From Limanda limanda (Eukaryota; Chordata; Actinopteri; Pleuronectiformes; Pleuronectidae): DNA of 64,000 bases. Below, piece after piece: positions 1 to 50,192 of this stretch. The stretch's first letter is position 1. The number at the start of each line of letters is the position of its first letter. The stretch spans positions 1,517,454 to 1,581,453 of the forward strand of contig NC_083649.1 of NCBI RefSeq assembly GCF_963576545.1, in the 5' to 3' direction. Under the pieces are notes generated by a model that was given only the letters and a program-made list of their open reading frames with translations, had not been told where the DNA came from and searched no databases. The position numbers and the translations under genes are program-made.

Positions 1-869
1 GTGAACGTGACGGAATGAGGAGGAAGAGGAGGAGTGACGGGTAGAATAAGAAAAGGAGGAAGAGGAAGTCGGTCAGTTGAGTCTTTAAGAAGTTTCCCTC
101 CTCAGTTTCTCTTATTGCAGAAGAGGCGGAGCTTATAGAAAAGTGGAGCCTCTGGTTGTGAAGCCCAGTCGCTCGTCTTGCAGGAGCTGAGTCCGTCTCC
201 TCCTCCTGTCGGTCCGTCACATGTCTTCTTCTCCTTCTTCTTCTTCTTCTTCTCCTTCTCCTTCTTCTTCTTTCCCCACAATTTTTTTCTCTTCCTCTCC
301 TTCTGCTCTTTTCTTTTCTCCTCCGGTCTTTTCCCTTTCTTATTCTCTCTTTCCTCAAATCTCATCACTGTTCCTCTCGTCTTCCTCCCTCCATCCTCTC
401 CCTTCTTTAACTTCTGCTGCCTCATCATCCCTTCTTCATACTCCCTCCACCTTTTCCCTCATCCTTTCTTTGTTCATCTGTCCATCTTCTCATTTCTTTC
501 CTTCCTTCACCATTTTTATTTTCCTGCATCTTCTTCTTTCATTTCTGTTCCTCTCCTCCTCCCCTTATCCTGCATGTAAATTTCCCTGTCTCTGTTTTAT
601 TCTTTCTCTTCTTCCCTCATCTTTCCGTCTCTTTCTTCTCCTCATGTTTGTTCTTTACCTCCCTACAACCTCCATCTTTTTCCTTTTCTCCCTCACTCTC
701 CACTCTCATCCTTTCTTCTTCTCCCACGTTCTCATTCCTTCTCCTCTTCTTATTTTCACCTCCAACTCTCATCTGTTCTTCTCTTCTTTCCTTCCCCTCG
801 TCTCCTTCCCTCTCTCGTCACCGACAGACAGACAGGAGCATTCCGTCCAATCAGGAGTCAGGGTTTTGG
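1..869 (-). other. gria1 3' untranslated/downstream region
   Basis: Sequence after the stop codon on the transcript strand. Positions about 220-830 are almost pure C/T on the plus strand, so the transcript would be polypurine for about 600 nt. Candidate AATAAA signals lie at 596-601 and 515-520 (minus strand). Long plus-strand ORFs here are low-complexity Ser/Phe/Pro translations of the tract, not genes. Confidence 0.6.
596..601 (-). terminator. candidate gria1 polyadenylation signal AATAAA
   Basis: AATAAA on the minus strand about 270 nt past the stop codon. A second copy is at 515-520. No transcript data support either one. Confidence 0.4.
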
Positions 870-38473
<37,604 letters not shown>

Positions 38474-38731
38474 AGTTCCTCCTCCAGCCGCAGCACCGAC
38501 AGGACACACGTAACAACCGGTGAAATCCCATCCACACCGAGACCCGGATCCACCTGAGCCCGGATCCACACCGAGACCCGGATCCACCTGAGCCCGGAGA
38601 CAGACTCACATCCAGCGGCAGCCTGCGTCACTCAGTGTCCTCGCTCCGGATCAGGGTCTGTGAGGGTCCAGCATCCAGAGTTAGAAGAGCAGCAGCGACT
38701 CTGAGAGAGGGTTCGTTCACTGAGTCTGTTC

Positions 38732-38762
<31 letters not shown>

Positions 38763-38835
38763 GTTTCTCTGTTTCTCTGTTTCTCTCTCTCTCTCTCTGT
38801 TTCTCTGTTTCTCTGTTTCTCTCTCTCTCTCTCTT

Positions 38836-38893
<58 letters not shown>

Positions 38894-38960
38894 TCTCTCT
38901 CTCTCTGTATTCTGGTGAGTGACATTAAATTACCAAAATAAGCTTCCACCACATTTCAGA
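38474..38960 (-). promoter_or_regulatory. gria1 5' untranslated region and putative proximal promoter
   Basis: CpG- and G/C-rich sequence immediately upstream of the start codon. It contains a tandem duplication of about 34 bp (38525-38596) and then a long CT run (38732-38906; GA on the transcript strand). No convincing TATA box at a fixed distance was found, so the start site is not placed. Confidence 0.35.
38732..38906. repeat. CT microsatellite upstream of gria1
   Basis: (CT)n with regular CTGTTT and CTGT interruptions, 260-430 bp upstream of the start codon. Confidence 0.95.
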
Positions 38961-39069
38961 AGGAAACATCTCACTTATCTCAGTTGTATGATCTCACAGA
39001 CGTATAAAGTATAATATATATTCACTCATATAAACACATACTGTATATTAGTACTATATGGTGAAGTTA

Positions 39070-40010
39070 AGGCCAATTTATGCTTCTACGTCTTTTCTAA
39101 AACGGAAAGATAAGACCGCCCTATCCGTCGTGGAACGCCCTCTCCGAGCGCCTCGGACAGCTTTTCGTGAGCCTCTGATTTATTCTAACTGTCCGTGTTT
39201 ATTTCGGAGACCCCACGGACAGCCCTTGGCTGTGATTGGTCCGCGAACGACATCATTTCCGTATGACGTCATTTCCGTATTTCCGGACCTCAAACTTCCT
39301 GGTTACTTGTAGCCACAAACCCAAACACAACTATGATTCTACGATTAATGTGACGTGTGTGTTAAGCCAGCGGAGTTGTCCGGCTGACGGTGGCTTGTTC
39401 GAGCACTGAGGGCATGTGTGCACGGTCACATACGGTTATAACGAGCTTTCAAAAACGCCGCTAGCGTGCTAGGCTAGCGGGCTAGCCATCATGCTAACTC
39501 CGTCACGACTTTAATTCCACTTCTATCATGACACTGTTTCTATAATACCGTCAGGTTAGAAGCAAACACTGGATAGTAGTAGTTAGTGTCGGGAGTCCTG
39601 CTGACTGTGTGTGGAAGCTGGGGGGGAGCTAGGTCCGTGTAGCTTCTAGCTACATGTAGCCTCAAGCAGATTCAAGCTGTGGAATCAGCAACACAGTTCG
39701 GAAACAAGACCGGGGAACCGCTGCGCTAAGAAACGATTACATCAGCATCTTGACCCGCTGGGTGTCACTTTATTTAGTTCTGTTAGTTGCCATGGTTCAG
39801 TGTGTGGGACGCAAGCTAACATGTCAACAGAGACACGTGGACTTCTTCTTCCCAGAAATGGGGTAGGCTTCTCTTCCGTTGCGCCACCTATGGGTTTGGC
39901 GGTGAATTGTTTTCAACGTACAGTCGTCGGAGAAGTAAAAATCAAAAAGACTCTCTGCTCTCCGTGCAACCCTCTCCGAGAAACGGATACGTAGAAGCAT
40001 ACTGGAGCCT
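39070..40010. mobile_element. Harbinger-like non-autonomous DNA transposon, 941 bp
   Basis: Target duplication TTA at 39067-39069 and 40011-40013. The terminal inverted repeats share AGGC and TATGCTTCTACG (16 of 21 positions). Subterminal CCTCTCCGAG repeats are present near both ends, as are GCTAGC-rich palindromes. A TTA duplication with AGG-type ends fits PIF/Harbinger. No transposase frame was seen. Confidence 0.7.
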
Positions 40011-41641
40011 TTAGTCTGTCAGCATTGAGCAGGAACCTCAGATCTTTAGGAACCTTCAGACAGAACGTACGGAGGATTTTTAGATATTTGTTGATTCAGA
40101 CAAATCTAATTGAATCCAATCAGCTGCTTCCACTGAGACCTTCTCCCTCCAAACGTCTCCCATGGTTTTATATGAATAACTTATTTAGGCTCAAAAAGAA
40201 AAACGATTATATACATGTCACAGACAAAAGTCCGGGATCAGGTTTATTTCCCTCTCCCATTAATCACATCGTGACCTCTGCAGATTAATGTCGTGACCCC
40301 GAGGTCGGGAACCGGTGGACAAAACGCTGAGTGGACAGAACGTGATCCCAGCAGCTGCAAGAGGGGATCAGCTGATTGTGTTAGTTTACAGCAACGACAA
40401 ACACATTTCATCCTAAGATAAGATGGAGAAAGATTCTAAGCTTCGTCCTCTGGGGACAATGAACGTCTTATTTAGACATTTCAGTCTGGACACACGATCA
40501 CAGTCTCCTCTCTTTCACATAAACTGGTGAATCAGTTTCTCCTCCAGGACCCGAGCAGAAGTGGGTCCAGCGTTAACTTTGTTGGTTTCTACAGTTTCTT
40601 ATCACAACACATTCGCCCTCCTACACAATAAACCCACACAAGGAAATAATCTCAGTTAATTCACTTTCTAATCAGCCACTTTACTGAGACAAACCCGAAC
40701 CAGACAGGAAACTGATCCTTTCATCCTTTCATCTCGGCCTCGTTCAAACATCGGCACTGAACCGCCGAGACAAGAGGAGCTGGACCAAGCTTCTACCAGA
40801 TACACAACTACACAACTACACAACTACACAACTAGTCGACACAACTGCTGCTGCACTGCACCAAACTCCTTCAGTGAGACTACAAGAAATAGTGTTGTTG
40901 ACTGTGTGTAATGCAGAATATTGTTATATACACTATATACTACACACTGGGTAATCTTAGAGCTGATTCATGGGAGGATCTATATTTACATACAGGTGTG
41001 TACTTTACAGTTTAACGTATACTACTGTACTGTTGTACTGCAGTTTGTACATGATAGTGGCCTCTGGCTTCTGCTCACATCACAGTAACTGTCATATTAT
41101 CAGTATTAGAAGTAGTAGCAGTGATTATATTATATTATTATTAGTAGTAGTATTAACTGCTTTATTAACCAATGAAATCAGTGAAGGTCACATGAAGTTT
41201 TTAAAATAATTTGGGTTTAATAATATTTGTCTCTTGATGCTTCTGGAAACATTTTTCTAAATCTCAGACGACAGAGAAACGGACTCAGATCAGCTCCGAT
41301 GTTTTGAGACAGAAACGTTTTTTAAGGCTGAGCATGAATTGAATAAACATGCTGGAATCACAGGTGGTTTCACACTGAAGCTGAAAGCTGCTCTGACACT
41401 TTGTGGCTTCGGTCCGTGTCACGTGACCTTCTGACTCTTCTTCATGTGTTCATCAGAGTGAAGCTGCAGTTTAAAGGCCTGTTGTTCCACACACAACATT
41501 TCTGTACATTACATGAACTCAGCTCATGAAACTGTGATGTCTCTAATCTGCACTTTTCCATTAAGGACGACGACTCAATGAATAAATGATGACTCCATTG
41601 TGCCCACACAGCAGCATGGCACCCATGCAGAGTGGGTTTAA

Positions 41642-41676
41642 TGTGTGTGTAATGTGTATGTAATGTGTGTGTGTGT

Positions 41677-41763
<87 letters not shown>
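41642..41763. repeat. GT microsatellite
   Basis: (GT)n of about 120 bp in the region upstream of gria1. Confidence 0.95.
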
Positions 41764-41765
<2 letters not shown>

Positions 41766-42085
41766 CGGCGCTCTACAATGCTGCGCCTCCACTGACTGTA
41801 AATCATAGATGTGGAGGGAAAGTGTGTGTGTTTACTGCCCCCCCGTCACAAACGTTTACAGGGCGGCCGTCCTGCTGATGTGACGAACACGTGCACGTTC
41901 ACGTGCACACGCTCAGGACGAGTTGGTAAAACTCACAATCTGTTTTCATTACATCTCATTGAGCGGAAGCTTTTATCCAGAGCAACTTCCAATAAGAGCT
42001 TCGACCAGGAGAGAACAAGCAGAGCAGCTAGAGTCAGGATTAAACATCATCTTCTTAACCAAGGTGTAGACTGTATATAAAGACC

Positions 42086-42086
<1 letters not shown>

Positions 42087-42116
<30 letters not shown>

Positions 42117-42117
42117 C

Positions 42118-42152
<35 letters not shown>
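42087..42152. repeat. (AT)n repeat
   Basis: Two (AT)n runs around a TTTATATACGGT centre, following GACTGTATATAAAGACC. It may be the core of a degraded palindromic element. Confidence 0.8.
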
Positions 42153-42155
<3 letters not shown>

Positions 42156-42844
42156 AAAACCACGTCGTCATGGGTTCTGCTTGCAACAAACTTTCATCCG
42201 TGGAGTTTAAACAGTCATTTCCTTGAAACATGAAGGTGTTCTTCAGCAGGAAGCTCCAGCTCGTTCCTTTCAACCTGATTCTGCAGCTCCGGCTCTGAGG
42301 TCATTGTTGTTATCGATCTCCGCCTCCTGCAGGCCGAGCTCCGCCTCCTGCAGCCGAGCTCCCTCCTGGAGACCGAAGGGAACTGAAGTGCAAACCTTCA
42401 CCTCAGCTTTTCCCTCTTTGCCTGAAACTCTGGGACATTTGCTCAGACGCAGGGAAACGAGGAACAATGAAGGAACCTTCCTGTGCACCTGTGATGCTGC
42501 ACGTTGATGTGCACACACGCCATCACATGTCACCTCACAACATCTCCGCTGTGACGTGGCGAGCGAGCGGCGAGCGGAGGAGTCCTGCTGGCTTCCTGTG
42601 TGCAGAGACTGACCCAGAATCAGATCAGACACAAACTGTAAGAGATGAGAAGGAGTTCGTCTTGATGACAGAACCTCAGTGGAACACACAGAACCGAACA
42701 GAACCATGAAGAGTTCTGAGTGGACGTGTTCACGAGGTTTGAAGAGATCGTCTGTCTACGACTTCAGAGCCAGAGTTCACACAACCTCAGCATGTGAATC
42801 CATAATAGGTCACCTATTAATAAAACATACACACTGTCCTCCGG

Positions 42845-42961
<117 letters not shown>

Positions 42962-43666
42962 TTGTGCGGTCACTGAGGATCATCACTGTATAATGTAAAC
43001 ACACTGAACCTAATGAGCAGAAACTCACCTGATGTTACGATGTTGTACGATAAAAACATGATCATGTACAAACACTGAAGGTTTCATGCTTCAGTGGCTG
43101 TTGTTGTTCCGTCTCGGAGGAAAACGACCAAATAGTCGAGTTCTGAAAACAGTAAATTAAATTGATTAATCTGGAAAAGAGAACTGAAGAAATCAGAGAA
43201 ACTAAAACCCAGAGACGGAATAAATGAGGACGGTCGAGAGAAATGAATCGTGTGAAACACAGGAGAGGAGATGATGATGATGGGAAACCAGATCAACACA
43301 GGAAGTAAAACACAGGAGGAGGCACGTCAATTATGAAAACGTATTGTGTTGTTATTATTATTATTTATAATGCACAGGTTAAGAGCTTGTTTTGCTCTTG
43401 GACTTATATCTGCATTCATCGTCTGTAGGCATGATTTGTCAGTGTTTTATTTTGAAATGACAAATGATTTTAATTTATTCTTCTTTCATCTGTAAGACAT
43501 TTGTTCTCCTATTTACACCAAAATGTCCTGTAAAGCACTTTGTGGTTTGAAAAGTGTGACATGAATAAATTATTATTATTATTACTTTTATCATTAATAT
43601 TATTTTGTTATTATATTATTTCATATTATACTAAATTATATTATATTATATTATATTATGTTTTGT

Positions 43667-43762
43667 TATGTTATGTTATGTTATGTTATGTTATGTTATG
43701 TTATGTTATGTTATGTTATGTTATGTTATGCTTTGTGTTATGTTATGTTATGTTATGTTATT
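43667..43762. repeat. (TTATG)n pentanucleotide repeat
   Basis: About 18 copies, preceded by (TTATA)n and ATT repeats from 43570. A (CTTTC)n run follows at 44120-44165. Confidence 0.95.
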
Positions 43763-44534
43763 GATGAAGAGAATTGTTATGATGGCATGTAATGGGTTTG
43801 CCCACATGTTTTTTTCAGCAGCTGTATTTACAGTCGTTAATGAAGTGCTCCTTTAACACCTGAGTGAACCAGGAAGTGTTGGCGCGACCTGGGCTCCATG
43901 TTTTATGGATGAGCATTAAGAAGTCACATGACAGCAGCGGCCCCGGGTTCCGGCTCCTGTTCTCCTGACAGAACAGAAGTGTTTATGAAGCAGTTTTAAC
44001 AAAAGCACTTAAGACAAAAAGCTTTTTGTGCGTCGCTGCAGAAAAACCACACGTCACATTCACAGGAAACCAGTTGATGAGACTTCAGGAGGAAGGAGGT
44101 TACCTGAGGAGACTCCTACCTTTCCTTTCCTTTCCTTTCCTTTCCTTTCCTTTCCTTTCCTTTCCTCCTTCAATCCTTTTCACTCCTTTCTTTTCTCCTT
44201 GACGCCCTACTGCCCCCCCCCCCCTTTGTGTTCTCCTCCCCTCGTTCTCTACCTCTGCTTCCTACGTTTTCCACTTCCTGATGCTCGTCTCCATCAACCA
44301 TAGATTTGTCATCACTTTTTTGGACAACCAAATCTTCCACATTGAAAATCTGAAATGACAAGTGAACGACAGATGAATGGAAATGAACTAATCTATTCTT
44401 ATAGTCTCATTGATTCTGAATCTTCTGTTGCTGCTGTAATAAGTAATATTATGTCTCTGACAGTAGTTACTGACATTATTGACTTTTTGAAAAGTAAAAA
44501 AATATTTTTTATGGACTGAAAATGATAGATAGAA

Positions 44535-45318
44535 ATAGATTATTTCTATGAGGTGTCCAGAACAACATACTAAAAGTCCTATGAAATCCTAGTTGAGGAA
44601 ATATGTTTAATTCTCATCAATGTGCCAATAAGGCCAGGCAACAATACACCCCAAAGTGGCTATTTTTTCCTTTACTCATATCAAAATAAAACTTTACACA
44701 ATGAAAGTAACCATGAAAAGTAACATGTGTTGTATTACAAGTTTCTTTGACAATGAATTTTAATATGCAAGTGAGCTATACACTAATTGAATATGCCCAA
44801 AATACACCCAATTAGGCTTATTTTTTTCCTTTACTCCTACAACAATAAAACTTTACATGGTAAAAGTATACATGAAAAGTAACTTTTTTTCTATTACAAG
44901 TCTCTTTTGAAATGAATTTGAATATGCACATGAGCTCCACACGTATTGAATATGTCCTAATTTGCATAGGCAGAAACACCATTCATATGTATGACAAAAA
45001 CATCGGCCCAATCTTCTTCTCTTTGTGCTGCAGTCTTTCTTGCAACTACAGCGGACTACATCTAGTATTTCTGGTGGTGCCGCAGGCTGATCGGTCTTTA
45101 TCGGCATAAATCTCCCATCCAAAACATGCCACCCCCAGTCTTTGGGTCCATACGTTCACTTCCCCTCCTACTTCCTCACCTACTTCCTCACCTACTTTGG
45201 GGTGTATTGTTGCCTGGCCTTATATGCACACATTGATGAGAATTAAACATATTTCCTCAACTAGGATTTCTTAGGACTTTTAGTATGTTGTTCTGGACAC
45301 CTCATAGAAATAATCTAT
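44535..45318. mobile_element. long terminal-inverted-repeat element with internal tandem duplication
   Basis: 44535-44657 and 45194-45318 are near-perfect inverted copies, about 123-125 bp each, starting ATAGATTATTTCTATGAGGT. Between them a segment of about 160 bp (around AATAAAACTTTACA and CATGAAAAGTAAC) is tandemly duplicated and diverged. The exact outer ends and target duplication are not clear because T-rich sequence continues beyond. Superfamily unassigned. Confidence 0.75.
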
Positions 45319-46026
45319 GCTGAAAAAAAATATTTTACAATTACTTCTATTTTTGGCTCCAAATGGGCTACCTTGCCTGGACTATAAAGACAAATACAAT
45401 ATAAGTCAATAGCATCTAAGGTAAAGGAAAATAAATCCTGAGTCAAAAACAATGGAAAAGGAAGCTCATTAAAAATCAGGAAACTGTCGGTGTTCACTCA
45501 CAGGAAGTAGGAGAGGAAGTAGGAGAGGAAGTCGTCCTCTCACCAGCTGGGCTGTCGGCAGCGGTTGGTTGTGGGGGGGTGAAATCCCCCCTGTGAGACC
45601 TGTCAAAATAAAAGCGAGGGAGTGATGGAGAGAGATTTGTTTAAAAAGAGAGAGAATTGACTGCCTTCATTAAATTTCTCCGGGCGACGGTTTCCGAGGA
45701 CGAGTTACACAAAACATCAACAGAGAAATCACAGCATTGAGTTTTCAGAAGCAACAACCAGGGACGTAAAATGACTTTTTACTCCTCTTATCTTTTATGT
45801 CTCAGATGTCGATCGGCTTCGCTGTCGTTCCTTCTGCAGTTCAACGTGTTTGTGCAGCTGCAGGACGGAGAAGATACAAACCAATGGACTGAGAAAGTAT
45901 TTTACAATAAATCCAGAACTAATACATCATCAATATTGGGAGTTTTTTATGAAGACAAATGTGAACCTCATGGTGGCGCTAGAGGAAAATACAGAACGTC
46001 ATTCTTTGGTTAAGAAAAGTTCTTAG

Positions 46027-46291
46027 GTCTGATCGCTGTGAGCTAAGTACTGCCTTGTGTTTCTTTTCTTTTCTTTTTTTCTTTTTTTCTTTTTTCTTTT
46101 TTTTCTTTTTTTCTTTATTTCTTTATTTCTTTATTTCTTTATTTCGTTTGTTTGTCTGTTTTTTTCTTTTGGTTTTGTTTTGTTTTCTTCTTTAACTATT
46201 TTATTTATTTTCTGAATTTTTTTTTTTTTTTTTATTGATCGTATGTATCTATTTATTTATTCATTCATTTATTTTTAGTATTACTATTATA

Positions 46292-46325
<34 letters not shown>

Positions 46326-46620
46326 GATTGATGTCATCTATTCTTTTATTAATGTATTAACTTGCTTATTTATTTATCCTTTCTCTCTCTTCCTCTATCA
46401 ACCCATCTTTTTTTGTTTTTCTTTTGTTTGTTTTTCTTTATATTTCAACTCTATGTGCTCATCTGTTGGGGCTAGGTGCCGGAGGGAGGGGGGTGGGGGG
46501 TTGGTATCTGTTCTGTGGTATGTTGAAATTACATCTGTAATTTTTACCGTATGGAACACTATTGTTTGTTTGTTAATTATGTAAAATTCAATAAACAGAT
46601 TGTTAAAAAAAAAAAAAAAA
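46027..46620 (+). mobile_element. A-tailed retroposon insertion, probable LINE or retrocopy 3' fragment
   Basis: The target duplication AAGTTCTTAG sits at 46017-46026 and 46621-46630, with AAAA before it (an L1-type cleavage context). The insert ends AATTCAATAAACAGATTGTT plus a run of A, with AATAAA close to the tail. Much of the body is T-rich (TTTC/TTTA). No reverse transcriptase frame is present, so it is a truncated LINE or another polyadenylated transcript copy. Confidence 0.75.
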
Positions 46621-47475
46621 AAGTTCTTAGAGAGAACAAGGAGTTGCTTGAAGCTGAGAGTCGATCAGCTGAGAGAAGGAAAGAGATTCAACCACTTTGA
46701 GTGTCGATGGATCAGAGATCAGAACTTTATGGACACGAGCAGGAGACGCGGCTGCGTATGAAGTGTGTGTGAGCGTCAGGTCGGCTCACACACACTTCAG
46801 CCGGGGTCTGACTCTCTGCTAATTGGCCGGAGATGAGAGGAGTGATGACTGTAGCGCTGCCTGGCTCCAGGGCACGTCGGTGAGAGAGGAACCCTCGGCT
46901 CAGAGCTTTCATCAGTCCTCGTCAGAGCGGTTCCTCCAAACATCATGGAACCATTTATGTTGTTTTGCCGAGCAGCTGAGGGGGGGGGGGGGGTGTCTCC
47001 AGGCTCTGATGCTGTTTCTGAGACATGAGACAAAGATCCTGCTTCTCTACATGTCTCTGTGTTATTATCTGAAGGAGATGAAATGAGACTTTTCCAAACA
47101 TCTCATTACCAACATCTGATTTACAGCGTCGGTTGTGTGATGGAAAACAAGTTCTACAGATACATGTTGTTCATTTACATTGGAGTAAAGTCTCAAACAC
47201 TCACGGTGCAGAAGCATGGACGTTCTGCAGCAAATCAGAGGAACATTAACTAAAGATCATAACTTCCACAGATTGATGAACCGATTCACTGATTGACAGA
47301 CGTGTGATCTGCGTCTCTCTGAACCAACGACTCTCTGTCGTCTCCGTCAAACCAGGAGCAGCCAATCAGCTTTCAAATGGCTCTTTAATTGCTTCTTATT
47401 CCAGTTGTCATAGCAACCGTGGTACTCTTTGAAGCCATTTGATGGTTTTAGGCTCTTTCAGGGCTCCATGACTCC

Positions 47476-47483
47476 GTGTGTGT

Positions 47484-47536
<53 letters not shown>

Positions 47537-47635
47537 TCAGTGTGTGTGTGGGTGTTGTACAGCGTTGATGATTCGCAGATTTACTGGGCCACAGATAAAT
47601 ACAGAGCCAAAGACACACACACACACACACAAAAG

Positions 47636-47711
<76 letters not shown>

Positions 47712-47715
47712 ACAC
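47476..47715. repeat. GT then CA microsatellites in inverted order
   Basis: (GT)n at 47476-47532 and (CA)n at 47613-47715 about 80 bp apart, able to pair as a hairpin. Confidence 0.9.
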
Positions 47716-49311
47716 ACACCAGGGGTCTGGCAGCTGCAGGGTCGACTGTTTTAATCCTCAGATCTGTTCTCAGTGAGGAACCAGCAGCCTGTAGGTCACA
47801 GGTTTAATTCATGAGCAACACCTACTTCCTGTTTACATCACATGACAAGTGCAGGTGAGTGGTCATGTGACCTGTGTTTTCAGGTGTTGTTTTGAGACAG
47901 AGATAAAACACTTGTGTGGGCGGAGGTCGATCTAGGTTTCACGTTGTGTTACTTTGGACGTAGACTGAAAGGTGTGTGTGTGAAAACAAGGATTTGATCA
48001 ATAGTTCAACAAATTAACTGTTAAAGTGAAAGTTCACTGAGGTGAAGACACACAGTGTGTGTGTGTGTCCTCACAGGTACAGACGCACAATGTGTGTGTT
48101 GCAGGAGGAGTTGGTCAGAGATCTCAGGATTAAACAACACTGACGACAACGCAGCATCAGCACTTTACACACATCGCACACACCCCCCCCTCCTCCCCAC
48201 TACACCGACCTGTGTGTGTGTCTTCATCACACACTGGATGTGTTTTGACGGCTCGACACAGAGAACACAACAGGATGTTGTTCTTCATTAGACGTCATCA
48301 CGCCTGAAGCCTCCTGATGAACCTGGACCGGCTCCGCCTTCTTTTCCTCTGATCTCATCTTTCATACGTCAGATTATTGTTCAGAACTCAAAGTAGAACA
48401 CAGAGCAAACCTGCGCCAAGGCCAAACCAGCCGAGAGGAAAGTGTCTCATTCATTGGAAATCTGTTCGGTTGTATTTGTGTAATTTGACAAACGGACAGG
48501 GGTTCCTCGGGGGGGGGGGGGGCGGGGGGGGTTCTGCTCGTTTAGGAATAAAACAATTCATGGTTTTATGACGAGCTGCTTCTCTGCAGACACACACACA
48601 CGTACCAGTGAAACATTGTGTTACACCTCAATAGAACCAAACAGACAAAGAAACGAGAATGTCACCATCTGCACCAAATCAAACACACTCATAAATATGA
48701 GTTTCATCAAGATCCATGAATTATTCAGCAGGAAATCAGTGAAAGAATCTGCTGCTCGTGGCTGCTCCAGGTTCAGATGAGATCCTGCAAAGTCCGGCTC
48801 GCTGTTACCTGCTTCCAATCTCCATGCTCATCTAGGCTAGGCCATGCTAAGCTAACCAAGCTAACCTGCCTCCAGCTGCACACAGATCACAGACACGACA
48901 GTGGAACCCCCCCCCCGACACATTTCTGTTTGTTCCTGATGTGCAAAATTATTAATTGAAGGAAAACTCCAACCACCGTTAAAACTAATTTCCCAGACGC
49001 GACCAGAAGCTGCGACTTCACGGTTCCTCTGGTTCCTTCGAATCAATCAAACAAACAAACACAGTGAAGAACAGAATGAGAACCCAGCGAGAGGCTGTTT
49101 ATAAAACACATCAGGAACTCCTCACATCAGATAGGCACCTGGAAATTGGTCTCGTGGCGGGGGGGCAGCACGAAGGGGGGGGGGGGGTCATTAGGACTTC
49201 AAATTGAATTGCAGGAGAAGAGAACAGGGGGAAGGATCCAGGTCTGTGGTTTTAGACTGCACTTTGTACAGAAAGCTTCTAATGACAGATTGAATTCAAG
49301 TTGTTCAAATC

Positions 49312-50192
49312 AAGAGGAAGCGTTCACGTCACAGAGGAAGAGGAAGAGGAAACGTTCACGTCACAGAGGAAGAGGAAACGTTCACGTCACAGAGGAAGAG
49401 GAAGAGGAAACGTTCACGTCACAGAGGAAGAGGAAGAGGAAACGTTCACGTCACAGAGGAAGAGGAAGAGGAAACGTTCACGTCACAGAGGAAGAGGAAG
49501 AAGAAACGTTCACGTCGGAGAGGAAGAGGAAGAGGAAACGTTCACGTCACATAGGAAGAGGAAGAGGAAACGTTCACGTCGGAGAGGAAGAGGAAGAGGA
49601 AACGTTCACGTCAGAGAGGAAGAGGAAGCGGAAACGTTCACGTCACAGAGGAAGAGGAAGAGGAAACGTTCACGTCACAGAGGAAGAGGAAGAGGAAACA
49701 TTCACGTCACAGAGGAAGAGGAAGAAGAAACGTTCACGTCGGAGAGGAAGAGGAAGAAGAAACGTTCACGTCACATAGGAAGAGGAAGAGGAAACGTTCA
49801 CGTCGGAGAGGAAGAGGAAGAGGAAACGTTCACGTCAGAGAGGAAGAGGAAGCGGAAACGTTCACGTCACAGAGGAAGAGGAAGAGGAAACGTTCACGTC
49901 ACAGAGGAAGAGGAAGAGGAAACATTCACGTCGGAGAGGAAGAGGAAGAGGAAACGTTCACGTCAGAGAGGAAGAGGAAGAGGAATCGCTCACGTCACAG
50001 AGGAAGAGGAAGAGGAAACGTTCACGTCAGAGAGGAAGAGGAAACTTTCACGTCACAGAGGAAGAGGAAGAGGAAGAGGAAGAGGAAGAGGAAGAGGAAG
50101 AGGAAGAGGAAGAGGAAACGTTCACGTCAGAGAGGAAGAGGAAACGTTCACGTCAGAGAGGAAGAGGAAGAGGAAACGTTCACGTCACAGAG
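49312..50192. repeat. 32-bp minisatellite carrying TGACGTGAACG
   Basis: About 28 units built from AGAGGA repeats plus AACGTTCACGTCAC. 32 is not divisible by 3, so an ORF across it cycles through all frames and repeats every 32 residues; the 323-aa ORF is an artefact. Near 50060 a unit has expanded to many AGAGGA copies. Confidence 0.95.
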
